From: JANQPX01 sp051010395
GTDB taxonomy: Bacteria; Pseudomonadota; Alphaproteobacteria; Geminicoccales; Geminicoccaceae
DNA length: 13,991 bases
Direction of reading: 5' to 3'
Assembly: GCA_051010395.1 (NCBI GenBank)
Contig: JBPCVQ010000161.1
Span: 1-13,991 of the forward strand
A model generated the notes under the pieces. That model was not told where the DNA came from and ran no database searches. It was given only the letters and a program-made list of their open reading frames with translations. Positions 5,816-11,803 of this stretch are shown here, piece after piece (the stretch's first letter is position 1; each line of letters starts with the position of its first letter). The position numbers and the translations under genes were made by a program.

Positions 5816-6310
5816 TCAGCTGATCGCGTTTTGAGCGTCCTTCAATGTGATCATAAGGGTCGCTGGATCGATCGGGGATGGCATGAAGCCGTGGTGCTCA
5901 TAAAAACGGGCAGCGGCATCATCGATGGCGTGCACCAATAGCGCACGAATGCCGCCGATCTCGGCGGCCTGCTGTGTGCGCAGAACGGCATCACGCAACA
6001 ACGCTGATCCAAGGCCCTGACCTTGCCGGGTTTGGTCGATGGCCAACCTACCGAGCACCATCACCGGGATCGGGTCAGGCATGTTACGCCTGACTTTACC
6101 GGGTGCCTCGGCGGCGACAAGCCCGCCAAATGCGAGCGCATAGTAGCCGGCAACGATCCTCCCTTCACAAACGACATAGGTTCGTGAAGCGCCTTCCCGC
6201 TCATTCCTGCGCGCGCGGGTTTTGAGCCAGGCATCAAGCACGTCCTGGCCGCAGGAGAAATCGTCAAGGTGGTGGTCCTGAGCCAAGGGCTCAGGTGCCG
6301 ACAGGCTCAT
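5816..6310 (-). CDS. tacT: GNAT acetyltransferase toxin, TacT/AtaT type
   Basis: A 164-residue GNAT protein of the TA subfamily. The N-terminus carries the characteristic FSCGQDVLDAWLKTRARRNE element (18-37). Motif A is VMVLGRLAIDQTRQGQGLGSALL (83-105), with the acetyl-CoA pyrophosphate loop RQGQGLG. FYEHHGF (136-142) carries the tyrosine (Y137) that serves as general acid. Known members acetylate the amino acid on charged tRNAs, such as glycyl- or methionyl-tRNA, and so stop translation; the specificity here cannot be read from sequence. It overlaps the upstream DUF1778 antitoxin by 4 bases (ATGA at 6307-6310). The stop codon lies inside a perfect 12-bp palindrome, GATCAGCTGATC (5814-5825). 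It appears full length and intact. Confidence 0.92.
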   Translation of the reverse strand: MSLSAPEPLAQDHHLDDFSCGQDVLDAWLKTRARRNEREGASRTYVVCEGRIVAGYYALAFGGLVAAEAPGKVRRNMPDPIPVMVLGRLAIDQTRQGQGLGSALLRDAVLRTQQAAEIGGIRALLVHAIDDAAARFYEHHGFMPSPIDPATLMITLKDAQNAIS

Positions 6311-6585
6311 TCCCAGGGCGCTTTGGTGTGTATGAGCTTTCGGAGCTTGGGATTATCCGCTGGAGCTGCATCCAGCGCCCGATTGAAGGCGTCCCACTGA
6401 CGTTCATCGAGGGCAAAGAGCGTACGATCCAGCAGCAGCTCCTCCGCCGACCTGGCGGCGGCGTCGAGCATGAAGGCCGAGCGCGACTTACCGAGCGCTG
6501 CGGCCGCCCGATCGATCAGATCACGCTGGCGAGGTTCGATTCTGATATTGACGGTTGCGGATCGAGCAAGGGTGGTTGTCGGCAT
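6307..6585 (-). CDS. tacA: DUF1778/TacA-type antitoxin
   Basis: This 92-residue protein has the hallmark N-terminal ribbon-helix-helix of DUF1778 antitoxins: ATVNIRIEPRQRDLIDRAAA, then LGKSRSAFMLDAA. The C-terminal region (LLLDRTLFALDERQWDAFNRALD, then APADNPKLRKLI) is the conserved toxin-wrapping part. Such antitoxins bind the GNAT toxin and, together with it, repress their own promoter. TAGGAG at 6598-6593 is a good ribosome-binding site for the ATG at 6585. The tacA-tacT order with overlap is canonical, and both proteins look complete, so the pair should be active. Confidence 0.93.
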   Translation of the reverse strand: MPTTTLARSATVNIRIEPRQRDLIDRAAAALGKSRSAFMLDAAARSAEELLLDRTLFALDERQWDAFNRALDAAPADNPKLRKLIHTKAPWE

Positions 6586-6597
6586 GGCCGGCTCCTA

Positions 6598-6658
6598 TTC
6601 GTAAGGACGTTGTATATACACTACTAAGTTTTGTTTGTCCATACATTGTCATTACGAA
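6598..6658 (-). promoter_or_regulatory. tacAT promoter and operator
   Basis: On the minus strand TGGACA (6641-6636) and TATATA (6618-6613) are spaced by exactly 17 bp, a good sigma-70-type promoter. The -10 box sits in the palindrome TGTATATACA (6611-6620), a likely TacA ribbon-helix-helix target. A second inverted repeat, TTCGTAA (6598-6604) and TTACGAA (6652-6658), brackets the region. Confidence 0.65.
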
Positions 6659-6802
6659 CTGATCGATCGAGAAGCCGCCCTCCGTCGCCGAAAACGTCAG
6701 AAACTCGCGAACACAGCGAGCAAGGTGTTTCTCAACACGATGTTCGGTCTGATGGTCATCATCAGCCTCTACATCAGCTATCACCTCTGGCAGATGGGCT
6801 AA
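6635..6802 (+). CDS. Possible small membrane protein or gene-end remnant
   Basis: An open frame ending at TAA 6800-6802 encodes DREAALRRRKRQKLANTASK followed by one clear membrane segment, VFLNTMFGLMVIISLYISYH, and ends WQMG. Basic residues before the hydrophobic stretch predict the N-terminus in the cytoplasm. The only start candidate of useful length is TTG at 6635 (55 residues), inside the divergent tacAT promoter and with no ribosome-binding site. It may therefore be the 3' end of a larger gene cut by the tacAT insertion rather than a whole gene. The charge and hydrophobicity pattern is too orderly for chance. Family not recognised. Confidence 0.35.
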   Translation: MSIHCHYELIDREAALRRRKRQKLANTASKVFLNTMFGLMVIISLYISYHLWQMG

Positions 6803-6809
6803 CCCATCT
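6792..6809. terminator. Palindrome at overlapping convergent stop codons
   Basis: AGATGGG (6792-6798), loop CTAA, CCCATCT (6803-6809). The loop contains the stop codons of the plus-strand membrane ORF (TAA) and the minus-strand EEP gene (TAG), which overlap. A 7-bp stem without T-runs would be a weak bidirectional terminator. Confidence 0.4.
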
Positions 6810-7677
6810 TGAGCCAGAGCGGACAATGATCAGAGGCCTGGCATTTCTGGTCGATCCAGGTGTTTTTCAAACGCTCGGTGAGACCTGACGAGACGGTGAT
6901 GTAATCGAGCCGGAGCTTTCTGCGGTCTTTCAGGGAGATGCATGACCAGGCCTCAGGCGCCGCCGGATCATGGCCGAGGGCGGCCCAGCTATCCTCGAGG
7001 CCGCTGTCATTGCCGACGAGGCGCCGATATTCCTCGGAGTCCGGTGTCATGTTGAGATCACCCATGATGACGATGTCATGAGGACAAGGCGGCGGGTCCT
7101 CGCCATCAGCCCAGGCATGGCCGTCGAGATCATCCCCGGACCATGTTGCCCCCTCCTGCTGCAGCATCCGCCTGTAGCGGTGCAGCTGCTCGACCTGGGG
7201 CAGACGTGTGGCCGACGAGATATGACAGAGATGGGTGCAGACAACGCGCATCGCCCCTCCTGGCGGGATGATGACCGCCTCGAGCAGCACCCGGAGTTGG
7301 CAGAACTGCGACGGCCTGGCCTTGGGCAGCGGCATGACCCGTGACGACAGAATAGGCCAACGTGAGAGGATCATGTTGCCATGCTGCCGTCGCCGGCCGC
7401 GCTGTTCAGCACTATCACTTTCGGGATGGCTGCCCTGCGCTGGCGCATCGTAACCCGGCCCATAGATCCAGACATAACCCGGGAGCAGCTCGGCGAGGGA
7501 CAAAGCCTGGTCGACCATGCCGGTACGCTGCCAAAAGCGATCAACCTCCTGCAGGCCGATGATGTCAGCCCCGCGCACCGCCTCGGCGATACGTACGAGA
7601 TCGATGCACCCGTCCTGCCCGTGGCCGTAATGGATGTTGTAGGTGACGAGCTTCAAGACGCCTTGTTCAACCGCCAT
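6799..7677 (-). CDS. Endonuclease/exonuclease/phosphatase (EEP) family protein
   Basis: This 292-residue protein has all the signature motifs of the DNase I-like EEP fold in order: LVTYNIHYG (N14), GLQEVDR (metal-binding E44), NMILSRWPI (101-109), CTHL (H149), IMGDLNMTPDSEEY (D207, N209), LDYI and the terminal ASDHCPLWL (D283, H284). Members hydrolyse phosphodiesters in nucleic acids, phosphoinositides or sphingomyelin. The substrate cannot be assigned from the motifs, although similar stand-alone bacterial proteins are usually annotated simply as endonucleases. There is no signal peptide, so a cytoplasmic role is likely. A slightly GC-rich, loop-rich insertion (80-100, 180-200) is unusual but does not break the fold. 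It ends convergently with the small membrane ORF. The ATG at 7677 has only a weak ribosome-binding site (GAGA). Confidence 0.88.
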   Translation of the reverse strand: MAVEQGVLKLVTYNIHYGHGQDGCIDLVRIAEAVRGADIIGLQEVDRFWQRTGMVDQALSLAELLPGYVWIYGPGYDAPAQGSHPESDSAEQRGRRRQHGNMILSRWPILSSRVMPLPKARPSQFCQLRVLLEAVIIPPGGAMRVVCTHLCHISSATRLPQVEQLHRYRRMLQQEGATWSGDDLDGHAWADGEDPPPCPHDIVIMGDLNMTPDSEEYRRLVGNDSGLEDSWAALGHDPAAPEAWSCISLKDRRKLRLDYITVSSGLTERLKNTWIDQKCQASDHCPLWLKMG

Positions 7678-7803
7678 CGGTCTCGTTCACCGGATAGGGT
7701 TCCCCGAAGAGCTGTTCGGCTTTGGGCCTTTCGCCTCGATAGCGTGGCCATATCTTGTAATAGGGTGGCGCTTCACCCAGTGGCGCGAGGAGCGCGCAGA
7801 CTG

Positions 7804-8730
7804 ATGCCGCGCTTTGGCAAGGGCAAGCCCATGGCCGAGCAGGCGAGGAACCTGTTGAAGGGTCACCTCGCCCTCGATAGCCGCCATGCCGCCAAGAGGG
7901 CGGCCGGCGTCAAAGGCGGGCGATCGACCGGCAAGATCCATTCCATCGCCACCTTCAACAAATATGCAGGCACCCTCAAGAACGCCGGCGAGTGGCTAAA
8001 GGCCGAGCACCAAATCCGGCATCTCGACAAGGTCACGCCGGTACAGGCCCAGGCCTATCTGCAGCACCGCCGGGAAAGCGGTATCGGGCAAAAGCAGCTG
8101 GACGCCGACCGCAATGCCCTACAGTTCATCACCGGCAGGCTCGAGCAGGTTCACGCGGTTACCCCTCAAAAGCTCGACCCCCGCGCCTATAGCGCCGAGC
8201 AGGTGCGTCTGGTCGCCGGGCGGCAGACCGAGCGCAACGCTCTTTCCACGGAGTTGGTGTACCGCACCGGGCTTCGCGCCCATGAGCTGTTCACGCTCAA
8301 GCGCCAGGACGAGGCCCAGCCCTTTGCCCACCGCACCTGGCACCCCGCCCGCTTCCAGGGCCGGGACGGGGTTCGCTATATCGCCACCGGCAAGGGTGGC
8401 CTCTCTCGAGAAATCCTGATCCCGCATGATCTCGCCATGAGGCTCGAGGAACGACGGCTGGAGGAGCCGCGCGTGATTACGGATCGGGGGATCCACTATC
8501 AAAGCCACTACGCCATCAATGGCGGTCAGGCTTGGTCCGAAAGCTTCAGTGCGGCGTCAAACGCTGCTCTGGATCGATCAACGGGTGGGCATGGCCTCCG
8601 CCATAGCTACGCCCAAGAGCGCCTCGGCGAGCTCCAAGCGCGGTATCACAGCTACAAGGAGGCGAAGCTGATCCTGTCGCAGGAGCTCGGACATTTTCGG
8701 GCGGACGTGGTCAACGCTTACCTCCGCTGA
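7804..8730 (+). CDS. Tyrosine recombinase/integrase
   Basis: I start at ATG 7804 (AGGAG about 10 bases upstream), giving 308 residues; the frame is open further upstream but antisense to the EEP gene. An N-terminal core-binding SAM-like domain (about 45-118, FNKYAGTLKNAGEWLKAEH) precedes the catalytic domain. All key residues are present: R158 (YRTGLRAHEL), K197 (ATGKGGLSREI), H263-x-x-R266 (HGLRHSYAQ), H297 (ELGHFRADVV) and nucleophile Y306 (NAYLR). The protein ends only two residues after the tyrosine, shorter than usual, so the final helix that docks on a neighbouring subunit is absent or minimal. It resembles plasmid/island integrases that use several helper repeats. No attachment site is evident beside it; the small-gene region to the right is the natural candidate cargo. 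Confidence 0.88.
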   Translation: MPRFGKGKPMAEQARNLLKGHLALDSRHAAKRAAGVKGGRSTGKIHSIATFNKYAGTLKNAGEWLKAEHQIRHLDKVTPVQAQAYLQHRRESGIGQKQLDADRNALQFITGRLEQVHAVTPQKLDPRAYSAEQVRLVAGRQTERNALSTELVYRTGLRAHELFTLKRQDEAQPFAHRTWHPARFQGRDGVRYIATGKGGLSREILIPHDLAMRLEERRLEEPRVITDRGIHYQSHYAINGGQAWSESFSAASNAALDRSTGGHGLRHSYAQERLGELQARYHSYKEAKLILSQELGHFRADVVNAYLR

Positions 8731-9118
8731 GACAGGCAATCGACTGGCATGGTTCTAAAGAAACACCTCACCGAGGCGGCGCTTGCTGCATGAAGCAGGT
8801 CACGGCTGGCAGATTAAGCGCTGCTCGTCCGCTTTAACGAGGTCACCTTGAAACACGGGTGAGCCGATCGACCAGATTGACGTTAAGTGCTGGTCGGCAC
8901 TTCTGTTTGTGGCATGGCCCATGAGGACCGGACCTCGCCTTTCAGCCACGCTGGCGGGTCTCGTGGTGAACATTGACGTCGCATCGCTTCTCTCCTTTTG
9001 GATTTGAAGCGGACAGGACGCCCCCTTACGGGATCGTCATGCCCGCAGGGGTTCACGCACAGCACACACAGGTGCAGTTCTACCCCTTCTGATTAGCACA
9101 AGAGGGAAGGAGTTTCCA
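8731..9118. other. Gap with one possible small ORF
   Basis: These 388 bases downstream of the integrase contain no conventional gene. The only notable item is the short minus-strand ORF at 8883-8984 with a strong ribosome-binding site. No tRNA gene, terminator or perfect inverted repeat of useful length was found. Confidence 0.4.
8883..8984 (-). CDS. Possible 33-residue peptide
   Basis: ATG at 8984 is preceded by AAAAGGAGAGAAGCG, in which AGGAG (8996-8992) lies 7 bases upstream, one of the best ribosome-binding sites in the window. The peptide is short and rich in Pro, Ser and Trp (PPAWLKGEVRSSWAMPQ). It has no membrane segment and no recognisable family. It could be a genuine small protein, a leader peptide, or the start of a gene whose remainder was lost. 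There is no gene downstream on this strand for it to regulate. Confidence 0.3.
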   Translation of the reverse strand: MRRQCSPRDPPAWLKGEVRSSWAMPQTEVPTST

Positions 9119-9370
9119 ATGGCGCGCCGGAAGACATCGGCGGATGGTGATGTTGAGGCTTGGTTCAAGACGACGCCTTGCGGCGCCTGTCAGGCATCGC
9201 GCCTGCTTCACTGGCAGCATGATCGTGAGATCACACTCCAATTTGATGACGCGCCGCAGCATGCGGTTGAGATCGCCGGTCACTGGGCGGTTGTGCATTG
9301 CGACTATTTTCGACGTCGTGTGGAGATGCCGGACAAGCTCTCGTTCTGCGACGCGAGACGGACGAAATGA
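9119..9370 (+). CDS. Hypothetical small cysteine-containing protein
   Basis: An 83-residue protein with a good ribosome-binding site (GGAAGGAG, 7 bases before ATG). It holds a CxxC pair (C21 and C24 in PCGACQ), then C61 (VVHCDYF) and C77 (SFCDARR), plus several histidines. A small metal-binding or redox-active domain is conceivable but not shown. No membrane segment or signal peptide. Family not recognised. A strong terminator follows about 90 bases downstream (9463-9487), with the first copy of the hairpin motif between, so this gene appears to be a single-gene transcript. A 12-codon overlapping frame (9365-9403) follows its stop and is probably meaningless. Confidence 0.65.
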   Translation: MARRKTSADGDVEAWFKTTPCGACQASRLLHWQHDREITLQFDDAPQHAVEIAGHWAVVHCDYFRRRVEMPDKLSFCDARRTK

Positions 9371-9436
9371 GGCGGTTTATGAACGACGACGTGCTTGAGC
9401 GTTGACTTCGACGGCGTCGGCTAGCACCATTCTGGT

Positions 9437-9458
9437 GGGCTAGAAACCCTAACGTAGG
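9437..9458 (+). repeat. Hairpin motif CTAGAAA/ACGTAGG, copy 1
   Basis: GGG-CTAGAAA-CCC followed by TAACGTAGG. A 3-bp GC stem presents the loop CTAGAAA, with ACGTAGG 3' of it. Two related copies lie at 9569-9593 (minus) and 9618-9640 (plus). This copy sits between the gene ending at 9370 and the terminator at 9463. A further imperfect hairpin (CTAGC-ACCA / TGGT-GG-GCTAG) overlaps it at 9420-9443. Confidence 0.6.
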
Positions 9459-9462
9459 CGGC

Positions 9463-9487
9463 GCGCCGCCGGACCGGCGCTTTTTTT
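9463..9487 (+). terminator. Rho-independent terminator
   Basis: GCGCCG (9463-9468) and CGGCGC (9475-9480) form a GC-only 6-bp stem with a CCGGAC loop, followed directly by seven T residues (9481-9487). It should end the transcript of the 9119-9370 gene and includes the first hairpin motif in that transcript's 3' region. Confidence 0.85.
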
Positions 9488-9568
9488 GTGCCCGGTTCGT
9501 CGGGCGTGCTCTCGCTTGGTCGGGAGTGCGAGGAATACAACACCCTTCGGGGGAATAACTCCGCCGGT

Positions 9569-9593
9569 CCTACGTCCGGTTTCTAGCTCCCGG
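9569..9593 (-). repeat. Hairpin motif CTAGAAA/ACGTAGG, copy 2 (inverted)
   Basis: On the minus strand: CCGG-GAG-CTAGAAA-CCGG followed by ACGTAGG. The stem is CCGG/CCGG (9593-9590 and 9579-9576) and differs from the other copies, while loop CTAGAAA and tail ACGTAGG are identical. It lies between the terminator and copy 3, in opposite orientation. Confidence 0.6.
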
Positions 9594-9617
9594 CACCAGC
9601 GCCGATCGCTGGGATAT

Positions 9618-9640
9618 GGCCTAGAAAGCCAAAACGTAGG
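9618..9640 (+). repeat. Hairpin motif CTAGAAA/ACGTAGG, copy 3
   Basis: GGC-CTAGAAA-GCC followed by AAAACGTAGG, ending 9 bases before the ATG at 9650. The stem pair changes from GGG/CCC in copy 1 to GGC/GCC here, a compensatory change. The AGG of the tail may double as the ribosome-binding site of the next gene, so folding could influence its translation. Confidence 0.6.
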
Positions 9641-9649
9641 AAAACTTCC

Positions 9650-9925
9650 ATGCCGACAACCGATCCCCATCGATCTTGGCTGAAAGAGCTGCGAGCGTTG
9701 AGCGTTCGCCTGAGCGGCGGTCTTTCCGACGATCAGCCCGGCACGGTTCCGCGTCTAAAGGAGGAGATATCGTCGCTTCACGACTGTATCATCGATACTG
9801 CTCCGAGCGGCAAGGATGGTGTTTTGGTGCAGATCGATCTTTTGCAAGATCTCGCCTGGTCGGATGCCGTTCGCCGTCTGGCGATCAGCCTGAACCGCAA
9901 TATCCTTCGCCTCTGGCCAGATTGA
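9650..9925 (+). CDS. Hypothetical small helical protein
   Basis: A 91-residue protein starting just after hairpin motif copy 3. It appears all-helical: SWLKELRALSVRLSGGL (8-25), PRLKEEISSLHDCIID (33-48) and a long C-terminal helix pair (VLVQIDLLQDLAW, then SDAVRRLAISLNRNILRLW). No membrane segment, signal peptide or known motif. The helices have amphipathic spacing that would suit dimerisation. Family not recognised. It is followed by a 12-bp hairpin and then by the GNAT gene 75 bases on, in the same orientation, so the two may share a transcript in part. Confidence 0.6.
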   Translation: MPTTDPHRSWLKELRALSVRLSGGLSDDQPGTVPRLKEEISSLHDCIIDTAPSGKDGVLVQIDLLQDLAWSDAVRRLAISLNRNILRLWPD

Positions 9926-9938
9926 CGCCAGGTGTTCC

Positions 9939-9965
9939 GGGAGGGGGCCGTTGCGGCCCCCTCCC
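9939..9965 (+). terminator. 12-bp GC hairpin between small gene and GNAT gene
   Basis: GGGAGGGGGCCG (9939-9950), loop TTG, CGGCCCCCTCCC (9954-9965): a perfect 12-bp stem starting 14 bases after the upstream stop codon. No T-run follows, so it may be a pause, partial terminator or mRNA-stabilising structure rather than a classical terminator. Confidence 0.6.
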
Positions 9966-10000
9966 CTGCCCTTCGAACGGTCCTAAGGATATTTTTGATC

Positions 10001-10495
10001 ATGGCTTTTGATCTTCGGGTTCGTCCGGCTGTCGCCGCGGATGCAGATATTCTGTTCAGCTTTGTAAGTGGTTTAATCGAGGATCATTTTCCTGGTCAGG
10101 TTCCCTGGACCTCGGCCTCACAGCTTTGCACCGATGGGTTTGGTGCTGATCCTCTGTTTGAGGCCTTGATTGCCGAGTTCGATAAGGAAGCTGTTGGGAT
10201 GGTGTCGTATTTTCGTGGTTATGCAGGCATGCGCGGTCGAGCGATGGGTCTTGTTCATGCTCTCTATGTTCTGCCGTCCGCCCGGCGCCGTGGTGTGGCG
10301 CGAGCGCTGATGTCGGCAGTTTCTCGCATTGCCCTGGATCGTCGCTGGTGTCGTCTCGAGCTGTTTGTCGAGGAAGGTTTGCCGGCGCTCGACTTTTATC
10401 AATCGCTTGGGATGGTTGATCTTCATCATCGCCATTTTCGCCTGGACGGCGCAGCTCTTGAAAGGCTTGCTCTCCCTGCTGCCCCTCAGGCTTGA
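10001..10495 (+). CDS. GNAT-family N-acetyltransferase
   Basis: I use the ATG at 10001 (AAGGA upstream at 9984-9988) rather than the longer open frame, giving 164 residues. The start LRVRPAVAADADILFSFVSGLIE is the classic GNAT N-terminal strand and helix. Motif A is MGLVHALYVLPSARRRGVARALMSAV, with the acetyl-CoA loop RRRGVA. RLELFVEEGLPALDFYQSLGM provides motif B with the conserved tyrosine. The overall look recalls diamine (spermidine/spermine) or aminoglycoside-type acetyltransferases, but the substrate is not decidable. It lacks the TacT-type N-terminus and has no antitoxin partner, so it is not a TA toxin by context. Codons often end in T (GAT, TTT, CGT), unlike neighbouring GC-ending genes, suggesting separate acquisition. 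Confidence 0.88.
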   Translation: MAFDLRVRPAVAADADILFSFVSGLIEDHFPGQVPWTSASQLCTDGFGADPLFEALIAEFDKEAVGMVSYFRGYAGMRGRAMGLVHALYVLPSARRRGVARALMSAVSRIALDRRWCRLELFVEEGLPALDFYQSLGMVDLHHRHFRLDGAALERLALPAAPQA

Positions 10496-10745
10496 AGAGG
10501 AAGAAAGTTGATTTCCCCAGGAAGCCCCGCCGGAGGCGTGTCTCTCCGCCTTGAAGGAGCGTAGAATCGACATTTCCTCTCTCCACGCAAACAGGCCACC
10601 ACGGCTTGGCGATCGGTCAAGGTCGCGTAGCGCCGAGATCCTGGCCGAGCAATCTACCCTCCTGATCAGCTCGCGGGCATGCCGGTTCGCAGATCCCAGC
10701 CGCCGACAACCGGCGTACCAGGATTGCCGGTCGCCTCTTGTGGCG
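10496..10745. other. Region without a supported gene
   Basis: No complete gene is visible. On the minus strand one frame is free of stops from 10777 through this gap and reads WYAGCRRLGSANRHAREL, then LFAWREEM, which has a protein-like look. It has no good start and continues antisense through the GNAT gene, so it may be a relic. AGGCG/CGCCT arms near 10531-10548 are too short to call a terminator. Confidence 0.3.
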
Positions 10746-10961
10746 TCAGAACAAGTGCGAAGCGCAGGTTTCCGGCATCAGCAGGCCCCATCGGAAGGTT
10801 TGTTCGTAGGGTGGAGAGCCTTCGGCGAGCATGCTGACGCGTTTAATCAGGTGATCCTCATAGGCATGAGCCTGAACGGGCCCAAACCGTCGGATGATAT
10901 ATCTGGCAATCTCGATCAGCCGTCGGCGCGCTCGCGGTGTGAAGATAAGGGTGGTGGTCAT
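10746..10961 (-). CDS. parE: ParE/RelE-family toxin, probably truncated
   Basis: The N-terminal half is a clear ParE toxin: LIFTPRARRRLIEIARYIIR, then RFGPVQAHAYEDHLIKRVSMLAEGSPPYEQTF, matching the usual strand-helix-helix start. At 71 residues it is short of the family's 90-105. The end (WGLLMPETCASHLF) lacks the conserved C-terminal strands that normally contain the Arg-rich, Tyr-containing core of the toxin. A frameshift or deletion near 10790 probably removed it. It overlaps the upstream parD by 4 bases (ATGA at 10958-10961). ParE toxins normally poison DNA gyrase; this one is likely inactive, which fits the broken antitoxin next to it. Confidence 0.75.
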   Translation of the reverse strand: MTTTLIFTPRARRRLIEIARYIIRRFGPVQAHAYEDHLIKRVSMLAEGSPPYEQTFRWGLLMPETCASHLF

Positions 10962-11243
10962 TCTTCGAGCTGCTGACGGGCCTCCTCAAAGGCGCCGCGG
11001 ATCACCTCCTCCAGGGATCCGTCAACGAATTCATCGCGATTGGCCTCGTCAAGGCTATCGCGGAAGCGCTGACGTATCCCCTCTAGTTCCGCGGCATCGC
11101 GCGCTAATTTCGGCTTCAAGGGCGCGCAACCCGTCGCGCACGACCTCACTGGTCGTCTGATAGCGTCCCGTGCCGACGAGCTCGTCCAGCAGCGAAGCGT
11201 GATGTTCCGTGAAGCTGATCGTTCTGGCATTCTGTGACGGCAT
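10958..11243 (-). pseudogene. parD: ParD-type antitoxin, frameshifted
   Basis: From ATG 11243 (AGGAGGA just upstream) the frame encodes a good ParD ribbon-helix-helix: NARTISFTEHHASLLDELVG, then TGRYQTTSEVVRDGLRALEAE. Near 11105 it leaves the coding frame. The rest of a ParD C-terminus (KLARDAAELEGIRQRFRDSL, then DEANRDEFVDGSLEEVIRGA, EEARQQLEE) continues in the neighbouring frame to the stop at 10958-10960. The shift equals one extra base or two missing bases. Joined, the parts give about 94 residues, the usual size. As it stands only the DNA-binding part plus an aberrant tail (ISARCRGTRGDTSALPR) would be made, without the toxin-binding region. A sequencing error is the main alternative. Confidence 0.8.
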
Positions 11244-11391
11244 GGATCCTCCTCTCTCTCGTGCAGAGATCAATCAGGAGGGATTAATTTTTCATACCCA
11301 GCAGCCACTTTTCCTCCAAGTCGATCTATAGAGCCGATCCAAATCGGTGAAGCTCGATAACAAGAACTTCACATTATGGAGGAATAGAAGC

Positions 11392-11610
11392 ATGCAACGA
11401 GCGAAACTATCGCGATCAAATAGCAGTAAGCCTTGGAACACTGGGAAATTAATCGGACAGAAGCCATCGCTTAAGAGGGCCGTGCGCGTTCGGCTCCAGC
11501 TTGAAGGGCGGAAATAGGACCTGGCGCTCTTTAATCTGGCCATCGACAGCAAGCTGCGTGGCTGCGACCTGGCCGCGATCAAAATCGCTGATGTCTGGAG
11601 CGGCGAAGGA
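11392..11610 (+). pseudogene. Tyrosine integrase N-terminal relic with in-frame stop
   Basis: After a good ribosome-binding site (GGAGG at 11378-11382) the frame from ATG 11392 reads KPWNTGKLIGQKPSLKRAVR, then VRLQLEGRK, a TAG stop at 11515-11517, and DLALFNLAIDSKLRGCDLAA, then IKIADVWSGEGIAT. This is the start of a widespread short integrase family (KPWNTGKLIGQK...RVRLQLEGR.RDLALFNLAIDSKLRGCDLV), in which KLRGCDL contains the first catalytic Arg. Similarity fades after about 11595, and the HxxR, His and Tyr part is missing. The gene is therefore dead twice over, by nonsense mutation and by truncation. The 190 bases between it and the transposon end have no recognisable content. Confidence 0.8.
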
Positions 11611-11803
11611 ATTGCTACCGACATGCCAGGCGCGACGCACCCGACTGTAAAGCTCCACAGAATACACTCTCACCCTTTGCTCAATCGCAGCAGGCATCAA
11701 AATAGCAGACTTCTAATCCGCGACGGTCAGATAATCCAACCGCCTCCGTGGACCAATTTCGCTCTGAAATTCTCAAGACGAGATCAACGACCGCACTACA
11801 GAA

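Noticed and set aside
7381..7803. Extending the integrase start upstream to 7381
   Set aside because: That part lies antisense to the EEP gene and does not resemble an integrase N-terminus; ATG 7804 has a ribosome-binding site.
9449..9683. Overlapping frames on both strands between the hairpin motifs
   Set aside because: They run through a strong terminator and the repeat motifs, lack ribosome-binding sites and show no family features, although the plus-strand frame looks mildly protein-like.
10056..10586. Two long minus-strand frames across the GNAT gene
   Set aside because: Antisense to a clear GNAT protein; composition is that of a shadow frame (Gln/Arg/His-rich).
11292..11700. Minus-strand frames of 83 and 110 residues opposite the integrase relic
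   Set aside because: They are reverse readings of the integrase sequence; the plus-strand similarity to a known family is much stronger.
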